Positions 53,332 to 61,487 of a DNA stretch of 64,000 nucleotides are shown here, one piece after another; the first letter of the stretch is position 1; each line of letters opens with the position of its first letter. Location of the stretch: the NCBI RefSeq assembly GCF_001550155.1, contig NZ_LRUF01000026.1, positions 62,001-126,000 on the forward strand, written 5' to 3'. The DNA is from Pseudoalteromonas arabiensis (GTDB taxonomy: Bacteria > Pseudomonadota > Gammaproteobacteria > Enterobacterales > Alteromonadaceae). A model generated the notes under the pieces. It had not been told where the DNA came from. It ran no database searches and worked only from the letters and a program-made list of their open reading frames with translations. Made by a program: the position numbers and the translations under genes.

Positions 53332-54679
53332 TACCGTGTTATCTCATGTTCTTAATACTGCTACAAAACAGCTGACAGCCCCGCCTTTAATCCAAAGTTA
53401 CGGTCGTCTTGTAAGAGTCAATGGTATGACATTAACAGCTGTCGGCGGGCAGTTTTTAATGGCAAAAAAATACCAAGTCGAGAGCATTGATGGCACGTGG
53501 AATGACGCTCAAGTGATTGGTTTTGATGATACCAAAGCGTTCTTGATGCTACTAAATAAAGCAGATGGTTTATACGCAGGTGCGAGAGTCAGAGCTGTTG
53601 CTGATACACAAGCGATAAAGGTTGATATGTCTTTACTCGGAAGAGTAATTGATGCACAAATGCAACCGATAGATGATTTAGGTAACTTAAGTCGTGTTGA
53701 TTTAGGAGCTGATTGCGTTCTAAAAAAACAACCCTCTTTAAATCCATTGCAGCGTAAAGGGGTGAGCGAACCCTTGGATGTAGGAGTCCGTTCAATAAAC
53801 GGTCTTTTTACCGTTGGAAAAGGGCAGCGTTTAGGGCTTTTTGCAGGCTCAGGTGTCGGTAAAAGTAAGCTACTGGCCATGATGACTCGCTTTACCAGTG
53901 CAGACGTTGTAATCGTGTCTCTAGTTGGTGAGCGTGGCTGGGAAGTGAAAGAATTTATAGAACAAAGTCTTGGTCCAGAAGGGCTCAAAAAGGCCATCGT
54001 AATTGCTTCCCCTGCTGATGATTCACCGCTTCTGCGAGCAAAAGCGGCGGAGTTAAGTCATCAACTGGCTGCTTTTTATCGTGACCAAGATTTAAATGTT
54101 CTGTTATTGATGGACTCTTTGACTCGCTATGCGCAAGCACAGCGAGAAATAGGCCTTGCGGTTGGCGAGTTGCCTGTCGCTAAGGGGTATCCGCCATCGG
54201 TATTTAGTAAGCTAACTCAGTTAGTTGAAAGCTCTGGAAACAGTGAAAAAAGTAAAGGTTCAATGACTGCGATCTACACGGTATTAGCAGAAGGGGACGA
54301 CCAGCAAGACCCAATTGCGGACAATGCGCGGGCTATTTTAGATGGCCACATTGTATTGGACCGAACGCTTGCAGAAAAAGGTCATTATCCAGCTATTAAT
54401 ATTGGCGCATCTATAAGCCGTGTTATGCCTAACATTGTCTCCTCTGAGCAGCTTGCCTTTTGTTATAAGCTTAAAAAGCTCTACAGTCGATACCTACAAG
54501 TACATGAATTAATACCGCTTGGTGCCTACCAAGCAGGGAAAGATGCTGAATTGGATTTAGCTGTACACTTGTATCCACAAATAGAAGCATTCTTATGCCA
54601 ATCATTAAATGAAAAAGCAGACTTTGCGACTACAAATCAACAGCTTTCGCAGTTAATAGGAAAACATGATGCTAGATAA
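53324..54679 (+). CDS. fliI: flagellum-specific ATPase FliI (lateral)
   Basis: 451 residues of the F1-beta-like type III ATPase family. Walker A GLFAGSGVGKSKL (about residues 170-182), Walker B VLLLMDSLTRYAQAQREIGL, and the glutamate region VVIVSLVGERGWEVKEF. Powers unfolding and export of flagellar substrates. Confidence 0.96.
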   Translation: MSNTVLSHVLNTATKQLTAPPLIQSYGRLVRVNGMTLTAVGGQFLMAKKYQVESIDGTWNDAQVIGFDDTKAFLMLLNKADGLYAGARVRAVADTQAIKVDMSLLGRVIDAQMQPIDDLGNLSRVDLGADCVLKKQPSLNPLQRKGVSEPLDVGVRSINGLFTVGKGQRLGLFAGSGVGKSKLLAMMTRFTSADVVIVSLVGERGWEVKEFIEQSLGPEGLKKAIVIASPADDSPLLRAKAAELSHQLAAFYRDQDLNVLLLMDSLTRYAQAQREIGLAVGELPVAKGYPPSVFSKLTQLVESSGNSEKSKGSMTAIYTVLAEGDDQQDPIADNARAILDGHIVLDRTLAEKGHYPAINIGASISRVMPNIVSSEQLAFCYKLKKLYSRYLQVHELIPLGAYQAGKDAELDLAVHLYPQIEAFLCQSLNEKADFATTNQQLSQLIGKHDAR

Positions 54680-55079
54680 GTTTAAAGACATGCAACAAGA
54701 GAAGCTTGATAACATGCTCTCTGAGCAGGCAGTTCTAAAACAACAAACCGAAGTAGAGCAACAGCGACTAGCCCAACTAAAGCAATTTATCGACGAAATG
54801 CAAACAAACAACCAGATGGGTAATGCAATTGGTTTGCAAAATTTAGCAGGCATGAAACACATTCTGCATGGGCTATCGCAGCAGCAGGCCGAACGAGTAA
54901 CGCAGCTACAAGGCGATCAATCACGTCAACAACATGCTTGTATCCAACAACTTTCATTCACGAAGGGGTTAGAGGGCGTAATTGCTAAAAAGGCACATCA
55001 GACAAAGCAAAAACAGGCTCGTCAGCATCAGAATCAACTTGATGAGCTAGTCGCGCATGCAGCCGTTCGTCGTAGTTAA
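54666..55079 (+). CDS. fliJ: flagellar export stalk protein FliJ (lateral)
   Basis: 137 residues, two long antiparallel helices of coiled-coil composition (QEKLDNMLSEQAVLKQQTEV, QHQNQLDELVAHAAV), the gamma-like stalk of the FliI ring. Overlaps fliI by 14 bases; ATG at 54666 or 54669. Last gene of the flagellar block. Confidence 0.87.
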   Translation: MMLDKFKDMQQEKLDNMLSEQAVLKQQTEVEQQRLAQLKQFIDEMQTNNQMGNAIGLQNLAGMKHILHGLSQQQAERVTQLQGDQSRQQHACIQQLSFTKGLEGVIAKKAHQTKQKQARQHQNQLDELVAHAAVRRS

Positions 55080-55343
55080 AATAATCTGCCATATAAACAT
55101 GGCTAACCTCTTACTCGCCTAGCTCTCAGTTTTGATAGTGCTATAAGTAGTTAATTTATAGAAACTTTGCTCCTGTTTAAGGTAAAAATAACCTAGCCTT
55201 AATGAACAAAAAGGCCGGTATTTTTAATACTTTATTCTTTTTGTTAAGCATTTAGCATGTGAAAAGCTGTATTACGCCTTCATTATTAGATATTTGTGTT
55301 AAAGTTATTTAGGAATAAGCAATAATAAACGCAAGGCAAAAGT

Positions 55344-56384
55344 GTGATCGATACAGTCAATGCAAGTCAGCAAGATAAAGCACGGTTTTTACGTGTATTT
55401 GCATTCATTGGGGCTGTTACCTCTTTTTTTATGTCTATTACTAGTTACTTAGATGGCTACACCCTTCTTAGTGCTATGCTAGTAGTTGCTGTGGGTGTAT
55501 TTGCCAGTCCGTTTATAATCAAAAATCGTGACCATACAATTGCTATTCTGATGCTTTACACCTTGTATGCGATTATGTGCTTTTTGATAGTGTCTGGCGG
55601 TAATCATGGTACAGGTCCTTTATGGTTATTTATTGCCTCGCCTGTGACCTTTTTTATTCGTGGCTTAAAGCGTGGAGCGATAGACTTAATCGTGCTTGCT
55701 TGTGTGATTTCAACTCTCTTTTATTACACGGATAAGCTGGGTTATTACAGTTATCCAAGTCATTACTTTCCTACACGAGTTATGCTGTGCTTTTCAATTT
55801 TATGTATACTTGGCGCGTTCTATGAGTATTACCGAAATAAGTACAGTCGTGAGCTCATAGCACAGCTTAAAATAAACAAAAAGCTGGCCCGCACCGACGC
55901 CATGACCGGTTTATCAAACCGACGTTATGCGACAGAGTGTATGCAAAGTCGTTGCTTTGCAGAGGGCGCCGTGTTTCTTTTAATTGATGTTGATAACTTT
56001 AAACAAGTGAATGACACCTATGGTCACCAAGTGGGTGACGAAGTGCTTATCTTTATTGCCGATATCTTTAAGAAAGTGTGTACCGATGAAGACATAAATT
56101 CGCGTTGGGGTGGTGAAGAGTTTTTAATTGTAATCCCAAAAGGGCATGAACTTCGCGCACGAAACGTTGCTGATGAAATACACACACAACTCGCAAATAA
56201 TACATTTAAAAGTGGTAAGCATTCCTTCAATGTGAGTTTAAGTATTGGTTTGTATCAGCGAACTCTAGTGGACAGTATTGATCAATGCTTAAATATTGCT
56301 GATAAGCGACTATACAAAGCAAAATCTCAAGGTAAAAACCAAACAGTTGCAGAGCCTGATTTGGCCAAACACGAGCCAGCCTAA
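55344..56384 (+). CDS. membrane-bound diguanylate cyclase (GGDEF)
   Basis: 346 residues from a GTG with AAGG upstream. Six predicted membrane helices (residues about 14-175) form the sensor, then a GGDEF domain: LARTDAMTGLSNRRYA, LLIDVDNFKQVNDTYGHQVGDEVL, active site RWGGEEF (about residue 256). The RxxD inhibitory site five residues before GGEEF is absent (TDED here), so product inhibition is unlikely. Makes cyclic-di-GMP. The nearest gene to the lateral flagellar block, 264 bases after fliJ; the spacing and lack of shared operon leave the link a matter of proximity. Confidence 0.93.
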   Translation: MIDTVNASQQDKARFLRVFAFIGAVTSFFMSITSYLDGYTLLSAMLVVAVGVFASPFIIKNRDHTIAILMLYTLYAIMCFLIVSGGNHGTGPLWLFIASPVTFFIRGLKRGAIDLIVLACVISTLFYYTDKLGYYSYPSHYFPTRVMLCFSILCILGAFYEYYRNKYSRELIAQLKINKKLARTDAMTGLSNRRYATECMQSRCFAEGAVFLLIDVDNFKQVNDTYGHQVGDEVLIFIADIFKKVCTDEDINSRWGGEEFLIVIPKGHELRARNVADEIHTQLANNTFKSGKHSFNVSLSIGLYQRTLVDSIDQCLNIADKRLYKAKSQGKNQTVAEPDLAKHEPA

Positions 56385-56550
56385 TAAGCCTTGCCGACTC
56401 AATTATTTTTACTGATGCTACTTTTTATCACTAAGTTGTGTATTATGTGCTCATTATTTACAAGGGCATGTGAATAGTGAGTGAAGATAAGGAATATCAT
56501 CAACATCTTCTTCCCGTTAAGTTCACAGCCTGTTTTGAGGCTCATTTTTA

Positions 56551-57087
56551 ATGTCACTCTTAGAATCATTTAAGAAGTTGGGTAACTATTTTGGTGCATA
56601 CAAGGTACACCTATGCCCCGAAGTTAAAGGCCAAGTGAGTGAAAATGGCCAACCTTTAATTAACGCAAAAATAGAAAGGTTACTTTGTTTCTCTGACGGT
56701 AAATATGTAGAGAACTATGTATTTACCGATGACAAAGGCGGCTTTTCTTTTCCAGAAGCCAATATTCGCTCTAGCCAACCCGCAGTGCCATTTGCAGAGC
56801 TTTTTACATCTCAAATCATAACGCTTTTTTATGAAGGCACTAAATATATCTTATGGACATCGAGATTGTCAGGTACAAGGTATCGCAATGAATATGCTAA
56901 AAAATTAAGTTGTTTGAAAGCAGATATATCTGATGAAGAAGTATCTTTCTTTTTCAGAAATGATGAAGTCGAAGGTTATAAACTAAGTGCTGGTGGTATA
57001 GCTCGTTGGGATGAGGACTTTGAAGTTATAGATCTTGACTCATACTATGGATTATCGGAAATTGAATCTGATGATGAAGACAATTAA
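56551..57087 (+). CDS. hypothetical protein with carboxypeptidase-regulatory-like fold
   Basis: 178 residues. The first 80 residues (VKGQVSENGQPLINAKIERLL, FTDDKGGFSFPEANI) have the look of a beta-sandwich carrier of the kind found in carboxypeptidase-regulatory-like and DUF6795 proteins; this match is from memory and not tested. No signal peptide; acidic tail ESDDEDN. Function unknown. A small hairpin AGCCT/AGGCT followed by T5 stands directly ahead of the ATG and may weaken expression. Confidence 0.65.
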   Translation: MSLLESFKKLGNYFGAYKVHLCPEVKGQVSENGQPLINAKIERLLCFSDGKYVENYVFTDDKGGFSFPEANIRSSQPAVPFAELFTSQIITLFYEGTKYILWTSRLSGTRYRNEYAKKLSCLKADISDEEVSFFFRNDEVEGYKLSAGGIARWDEDFEVIDLDSYYGLSEIESDDEDN

Positions 57088-57192
57088 TTCTAATACAGGG
57101 AAATAAATGCTTCTGTAGCTTTTATCGACTTAGAAAAAAGCACTGTGATACCTTATTGATGGAACAAAAATATTTCTTTTATCGTCTTAAAG

Positions 57193-57483
57193 CTACTTTA
57201 ATACTTTAAGTTTGCTAAGCTTACGTTTTTCCTCAGCTTTTTCCATTACCTCATTCTCAGCATCAATTTCAACATCAGATTGATATAGAAAACTCCAAGA
57301 ACCACATAAAAAATTAGTATTTTCATCCAGTTCAGGGAGCTCTCTACTTTCATCAAATATAAAATTAGAGAATTGTTTTGCACGCTCATCTAACCAATCA
57401 GCGAGTTCTGGGCTACCTTCAGGTGGGCGAACATTCTTCCTATTGTTGTATACAAGTTTTACTTTATTTGTCATTACTACCAC
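57193..57483 (-). CDS. small acidic hypothetical protein
   Basis: 96 residues, highly charged, one conserved-looking stretch PPEGSPELADWLDERAK, a single cysteine and a lysine-rich tail. No family recognised. Start is ATG at 57483 or the Met four residues in. It lies 15 bases after the GNAT-like gene on the same strand and is probably co-transcribed with it. Confidence 0.55.
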   Translation of the reverse strand: MVVMTNKVKLVYNNRKNVRPPEGSPELADWLDERAKQFSNFIFDESRELPELDENTNFLCGSWSFLYQSDVEIDAENEVMEKAEEKRKLSKLKVLK

Positions 57484-57498
57484 CTCGTTTATAAATAA

Positions 57499-58038
57499 TT
57501 ATAGCACCATCCAAAGATGTTCAGGGTTGCTGCCATTACTTTCTTGGTAAATAAAGCCACGACTACGATAAAAACTAATTAACTTATCGTTTAATGGACG
57601 CATAATTTTTATTCTCCGAGCACCAAGCAAATCGGCATATGCTCGAAAGGCAACAATATTAAGATCAAAAATACGCTTATCTAGTATACTTACTTCACAG
57701 GGATTTTTCTCGATTACATCAAGTCGCATTGATTCACCTGTTTTAGTAGGGAAACCTATTGCTAGACTGCATAAAGTTTCACCTAACCAAATCGATAAAT
57801 CGAGTCTATCTGGGTGTCTAAAAGCCCACCTCTTGTATCCTTGAGAAAAAGACCAAGGAAGATCTTTTCTCTGAGGGTGAGACTCCCACATTTGAACCAT
57901 TAACAGAGCTTCTTTATCGATCCCCCTGAAATCAATATTATCTTTCAAATATTTGGGTAGAAAACTCTTAGCTCTAGCTAAAGCTTCCGTTCTAAATTTT
58001 TGATACTTATTCTCTGCTTGTAAATGCGTCGCTTTCAT
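57499..58038 (-). CDS. GNAT-like acetyltransferase (tentative)
   Basis: 179 residues from the ATG at 58038, supported by AAGGA eight bases upstream; a longer frame to 58092 lacks this. The C-terminal half (LGETLCSLAIGFPTKTGESMRLDVIEKNP, ADLLGARRIKIMRPLNDKLISFYRSRGF; quoted in parts) resembles the beta-alpha end of a GNAT fold with the terminal FYRSRGF motif. The cofactor loop is not clear, so activity is uncertain. Partner in a two-gene unit with the 96-residue acidic protein; a toxin-antitoxin pair is one possibility. Confidence 0.55.
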   Translation of the reverse strand: MKATHLQAENKYQKFRTEALARAKSFLPKYLKDNIDFRGIDKEALLMVQMWESHPQRKDLPWSFSQGYKRWAFRHPDRLDLSIWLGETLCSLAIGFPTKTGESMRLDVIEKNPCEVSILDKRIFDLNIVAFRAYADLLGARRIKIMRPLNDKLISFYRSRGFIYQESNGSNPEHLWMVL

Positions 58039-58095
58039 AAAAACATCCTTGATTAAGATTTCCATGTTCCCATATTTATACGTCTTGTGCAAATA

Positions 58096-58485
58096 ATGAA
58101 CAGAATGGAAAGGTTAATTCAAGAAGAAGTCAGGCTTGATTATGATAAGCGATTAGAGTGCAGCCGTACTTCAAGATGGGCAAGAAAAATAGGCGCTGCA
58201 TTAATCACATATTTACGTGATACAGGTAAGTTATATGCGATACAAAACCACTACACGAATACGCTTACCGTCTATGATCAAATTGCTAAAGCATTAACCG
58301 ACAGCATCGATCTCTCTAAAAATTATACAAGTGATGTGAAGGGAATTTTAGGTTACATGCTGGCTTTTTGTGGCTATCCATTCAAAGCAATCTCGTTTAC
58401 GTATGCATCTATCAGGCATATTTTAAAGTTAATGCTTAAAAATGTGTTTTCTCTTGCAGGCCAAGCAATTGCACTAACAAAATAA
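58096..58485 (+). CDS. hypothetical protein
   Basis: 129 residues from the ATG at 58096 (GTG at 58087 and ATG at 58105 are alternatives; no clear ribosome-binding site). Basic N-terminal half (MERLIQEEVRLDYDKRLECS), mildly hydrophobic C-terminal half without a clear membrane helix. Divergent from the GNAT-like gene with only about 57 bases between. No function recognised. Ends at a strong terminator. Confidence 0.5.
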   Translation: MNRMERLIQEEVRLDYDKRLECSRTSRWARKIGAALITYLRDTGKLYAIQNHYTNTLTVYDQIAKALTDSIDLSKNYTSDVKGILGYMLAFCGYPFKAISFTYASIRHILKLMLKNVFSLAGQAIALTK

Positions 58486-58489
58486 GTAC

Positions 58490-58513
58490 AAAAGCCGCCG
58501 ATGGCGGCTTTTG
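58490..58513. terminator. bidirectional terminator
   Basis: Stem AAGCCGCC / GGCGGCTT with loop GAT, T4 on the plus side and T-rich on the minus side (AAAA before the stem). Serves the hypothetical gene on the plus strand and csbD on the minus strand. Confidence 0.9.
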
Positions 58514-58526
58514 TTAGGCTGCAAAA

Positions 58527-58727
58527 TTAATGGCTTTTCTCAAAGTCATTAACTTCACGCTCTGCTTCTTCTTTCGATTTGCCGTATTTTTGCTGGATTT
58601 TACCAACAAGCTCTGTACGGCTACCTTCGATTCTATCTAAATCATCATTGGTAAGGTCACCCCATTTACGTTGCACTTTACCTTTTAACTCTTTCCAATT
58701 GCCTTCTAAACGATCGCTGTTCATCAT
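58527..58727 (-). CDS. CsbD family stress-response protein
   Basis: 66 residues of the CsbD family: LEGNWKELKGKVQRKWGDLTNDDLDRIEGSRTELVGKIQQKYG (quoted in parts: NWKELKGKVQRKWGDLT, ELVGKIQQKYGKSKEEAE). Small, helical, hydrophilic and usually induced by general stress; the molecular role is unknown. AGGAGA ahead of the ATG. Terminator shared with the convergent gene. Confidence 0.93.
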   Translation of the reverse strand: MMNSDRLEGNWKELKGKVQRKWGDLTNDDLDRIEGSRTELVGKIQQKYGKSKEEAEREVNDFEKSH

Positions 58728-58966
58728 TATCTCCTTACTTTGTTAAACATTCATTTTAATAAAAGCAATTGATATGCCATACCGTTAAATTGTTTAACCT
58801 GTTGAAATTATTGTAAATAATTGTTTTTATCTATAAGGCGTTTATTTTTTACTGCAATTTGTTCTTAGTTATTTATAAAACCCTGTAATTTTTTCTTGCA
58901 AGGGAGAGTCATTGTCGTCGGCTGTTTTTTGTTACAATAGCTAAAAATAAAGTAAGAGAAAGAAAC

Positions 58967-61387
58967 GTGCTGCCCGTACAAGATATTTACCAATCATTGT
59001 TAACGACGATACAAAATAACCCTATGGCTTTGCTGCAAGCGCCACCAGGGGCAGGTAAATCAACATGGCTGCCATTAACGCTGATGCAAGCAGGCCACTT
59101 CAAGCGGATTGTTATGCTTGAACCTAGGCGTTTGGCTGCACGTAACATTGCTCAATACTTGGCGTCTTTACAAAATGAGGGCGTTGGCGAAAGTGTTGGT
59201 TTGCGCATTAGGGGTGAATCAAAAACTAGTAATGCAACCAAGCTGGAAATTGTGACAGAAGGGATGCTGACACGGATGCTACAAAATGACCCTGAGTTAA
59301 GCGGTGTCGATTTACTTATTTTTGATGAATTTCATGAGCGCTCGATTGCCGCAGACACAGCCCTCGCTTTTGCGCTTGAAACGCAAGCGGCCCTTAGAGA
59401 CGATTTAAAAATCTTACTCATGTCGGCCACCTTAGACGGTGAGCGGTACAGTGAGTTTTTTGATTGCCCAATAATATCATCTGAAGGGCGAAGTTACCCA
59501 ATTGATGAAATTTATGTTCCACTTAAAGATGAAAGCCGATGGTTAGAGGATATTCCTGCGGTTATTAAGCAAGCACTCAATGAGCAAACTGGTAGTGCTT
59601 TGGTGTTTTTACCCGGTCAGCGAGAAATTCTACGTGTAAAACAGGCATTGAACGATCTTGCTGATGATTGCGAAGTGTTTACTTTATTTGGTGAACAAAG
59701 CAAAGGAGAGCAACAAGCAGCCATAGCTCCTGCACAACAAGGTAAGCGAAAAGTCGTGCTGACAACAAATGTAGCCGAAACTAGCTTAACGATTGAAGGG
59801 ATCCGTATTGTTGTCGATAGCGGTAAGCGCCGCGCAGCCAGCTTCAACTTAAAAACTGGCGTAACTGAACTTGTAACCCAAAGCATCTCTCGTTCCTCTG
59901 CGGTACAACGTGCAGGCCGTGCAGGGCGTTTAGAAGCTGGTGTGGTATATCGCCTAGGTAGTAAACAAACGTTTGAACGTCGTAACAGCCATGACGCCCC
60001 AGAAATTCTAACAAGTGATATTAGCCAACTACTGCTTGAAACTAAGCAGTGGGGCGCAGCTATTACTGAACTAAACCTTCTTGATGCACCAAGCCCACAG
60101 CAAATTAAACACGCCACAGCACTTTTAAAAATGCTTGAAGCGCTTGATGAAAATGAAAAGCTAACAAAACTTGGTAGCCAAATGCTTAGTTTTGGGGCGG
60201 ATATTCGTTTATCACATATGCTTATTAAGGCTAAGCAACTTCAAGCAAGTATGCCGAGAATTTATGAACTCGCTGCATACTTAGTGGCGCTACTTGAGAG
60301 TCGTGTGAGTATACCTGCTGATCTTAAGCTTGCACTTCACAGCATGCATACAAAGCCTCATCCACTGTTTAAGCAACAATTAAATTATTGGCTATCACGT
60401 TTAAACTTGAAGGCAGTGCGTGAGTTAAATATGCAGCACCTTGCTTTGCTGGTGGCTTTTGCATTTCCAGATCGCTTAGCGAAAAAGCGTGGCAACGGCT
60501 ATTTGCTCGCCAATGGCGCGGGGGCCGACTTAAGTGATGAGTTTTGGCATAACGATGACTATCTTGCTATTGCCAGTATGGGCGGCCACAAAGGAAGTCG
60601 AATATTTGCGGCAGTCGCATTTTTACCAGATGAACTTGAAGATCAGTTAGGGCATTTATTTTCAGAGCAAACTCGCTGTGAATACGATGAAAAATCTGGA
60701 CGTTTTATTCATCAAGAGGAACTAAAGCTAGGGGCGATTACAGTAGCAAGCCAGCCAAGTAAACAGCCTCTTGATAAAGCCGAGCGCACTAAAGCATGGC
60801 TAAATTTGTTCAATAAAAAAGGTTTTTCACTATTTAATGAGCAAAGTGAAAGTGAGCAATTACTAATTAGAATGAGCTTAGCGAGCAAATTATTGCCGCA
60901 GTCATTTCCAGTTATTAGTCGTGACGAATTGACGACTAATAATCAGTGGCTTGCACCTTTCCTTGATGAGATAAAAAACGTAGAGCAATTAAAAAAGCTT
61001 AATTACAGTGAAGCTTTAAAAAATTGTTTTGATTGGCACCAGCAGAGTTTATTAAATGAGTTGTTGCCGCTGCGTTTAACCGTCCCCAGTGGCTCAAATG
61101 TGAGAATTACATACCAGCTTGATGGACCTGCAAAGCTGAGTGTACGCATGCAAGAAGTTTATGGCATGACTAGCACACCCTTGCTTGCACAGGGCAAGTT
61201 ACCCCTTCTAATGGAGCTATTGTCGCCAGCAAGGCGGCCACTACAACTCACTCAAGATTTAGAGAATTTCTGGCAAACTAGTTATAAAGAAGTACAGAAA
61301 GAGATGAAAGGTCGTTACCCCAAACATTTCTGGCCAGATAACCCAGCTTTAAGTCAGGCAACTAACAAAGTAAAAAGCAAGATGTAA
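58967..61387 (+). CDS. hrpB: ATP-dependent RNA helicase HrpB
   Basis: 806 residues from a GTG. DExH helicase: Walker A APPGAGKSTWLPL (about residues 25-37), motif II DEFH (FDEFHERS, about residue 120), motif III MSATLDG, and motif VI QRAGRAGR. C-terminal HrpB-specific domain to the end with FWPDNP near the terminus. Length agrees with HrpB. Cytoplasmic; the substrate RNA is not known. Confidence 0.94.
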   Translation: MLPVQDIYQSLLTTIQNNPMALLQAPPGAGKSTWLPLTLMQAGHFKRIVMLEPRRLAARNIAQYLASLQNEGVGESVGLRIRGESKTSNATKLEIVTEGMLTRMLQNDPELSGVDLLIFDEFHERSIAADTALAFALETQAALRDDLKILLMSATLDGERYSEFFDCPIISSEGRSYPIDEIYVPLKDESRWLEDIPAVIKQALNEQTGSALVFLPGQREILRVKQALNDLADDCEVFTLFGEQSKGEQQAAIAPAQQGKRKVVLTTNVAETSLTIEGIRIVVDSGKRRAASFNLKTGVTELVTQSISRSSAVQRAGRAGRLEAGVVYRLGSKQTFERRNSHDAPEILTSDISQLLLETKQWGAAITELNLLDAPSPQQIKHATALLKMLEALDENEKLTKLGSQMLSFGADIRLSHMLIKAKQLQASMPRIYELAAYLVALLESRVSIPADLKLALHSMHTKPHPLFKQQLNYWLSRLNLKAVRELNMQHLALLVAFAFPDRLAKKRGNGYLLANGAGADLSDEFWHNDDYLAIASMGGHKGSRIFAAVAFLPDELEDQLGHLFSEQTRCEYDEKSGRFIHQEELKLGAITVASQPSKQPLDKAERTKAWLNLFNKKGFSLFNEQSESEQLLIRMSLASKLLPQSFPVISRDELTTNNQWLAPFLDEIKNVEQLKKLNYSEALKNCFDWHQQSLLNELLPLRLTVPSGSNVRITYQLDGPAKLSVRMQEVYGMTSTPLLAQGKLPLLMELLSPARRPLQLTQDLENFWQTSYKEVQKEMKGRYPKHFWPDNPALSQATNKVKSKM

Positions 61388-61436
61388 TCTAACTCGCACT
61401 ATGTGTTAATTCAGAGGAACAGTGTGGTTATAAAGC

Positions 61437-61468
61437 AAAACCCCAGTAACTTAGTTACTGGGGTTTTT
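61437..61468. terminator. bidirectional terminator between hrpB and the M23 peptidase
   Basis: Stem AAAACCCCAGTAA / TTACTGGGGTTTT with loop CTTAG, T tract on both strands. Convergent genes share it. Confidence 0.92.
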
Positions 61469-61487
61469 AATTATTCAACTTTAGCGA

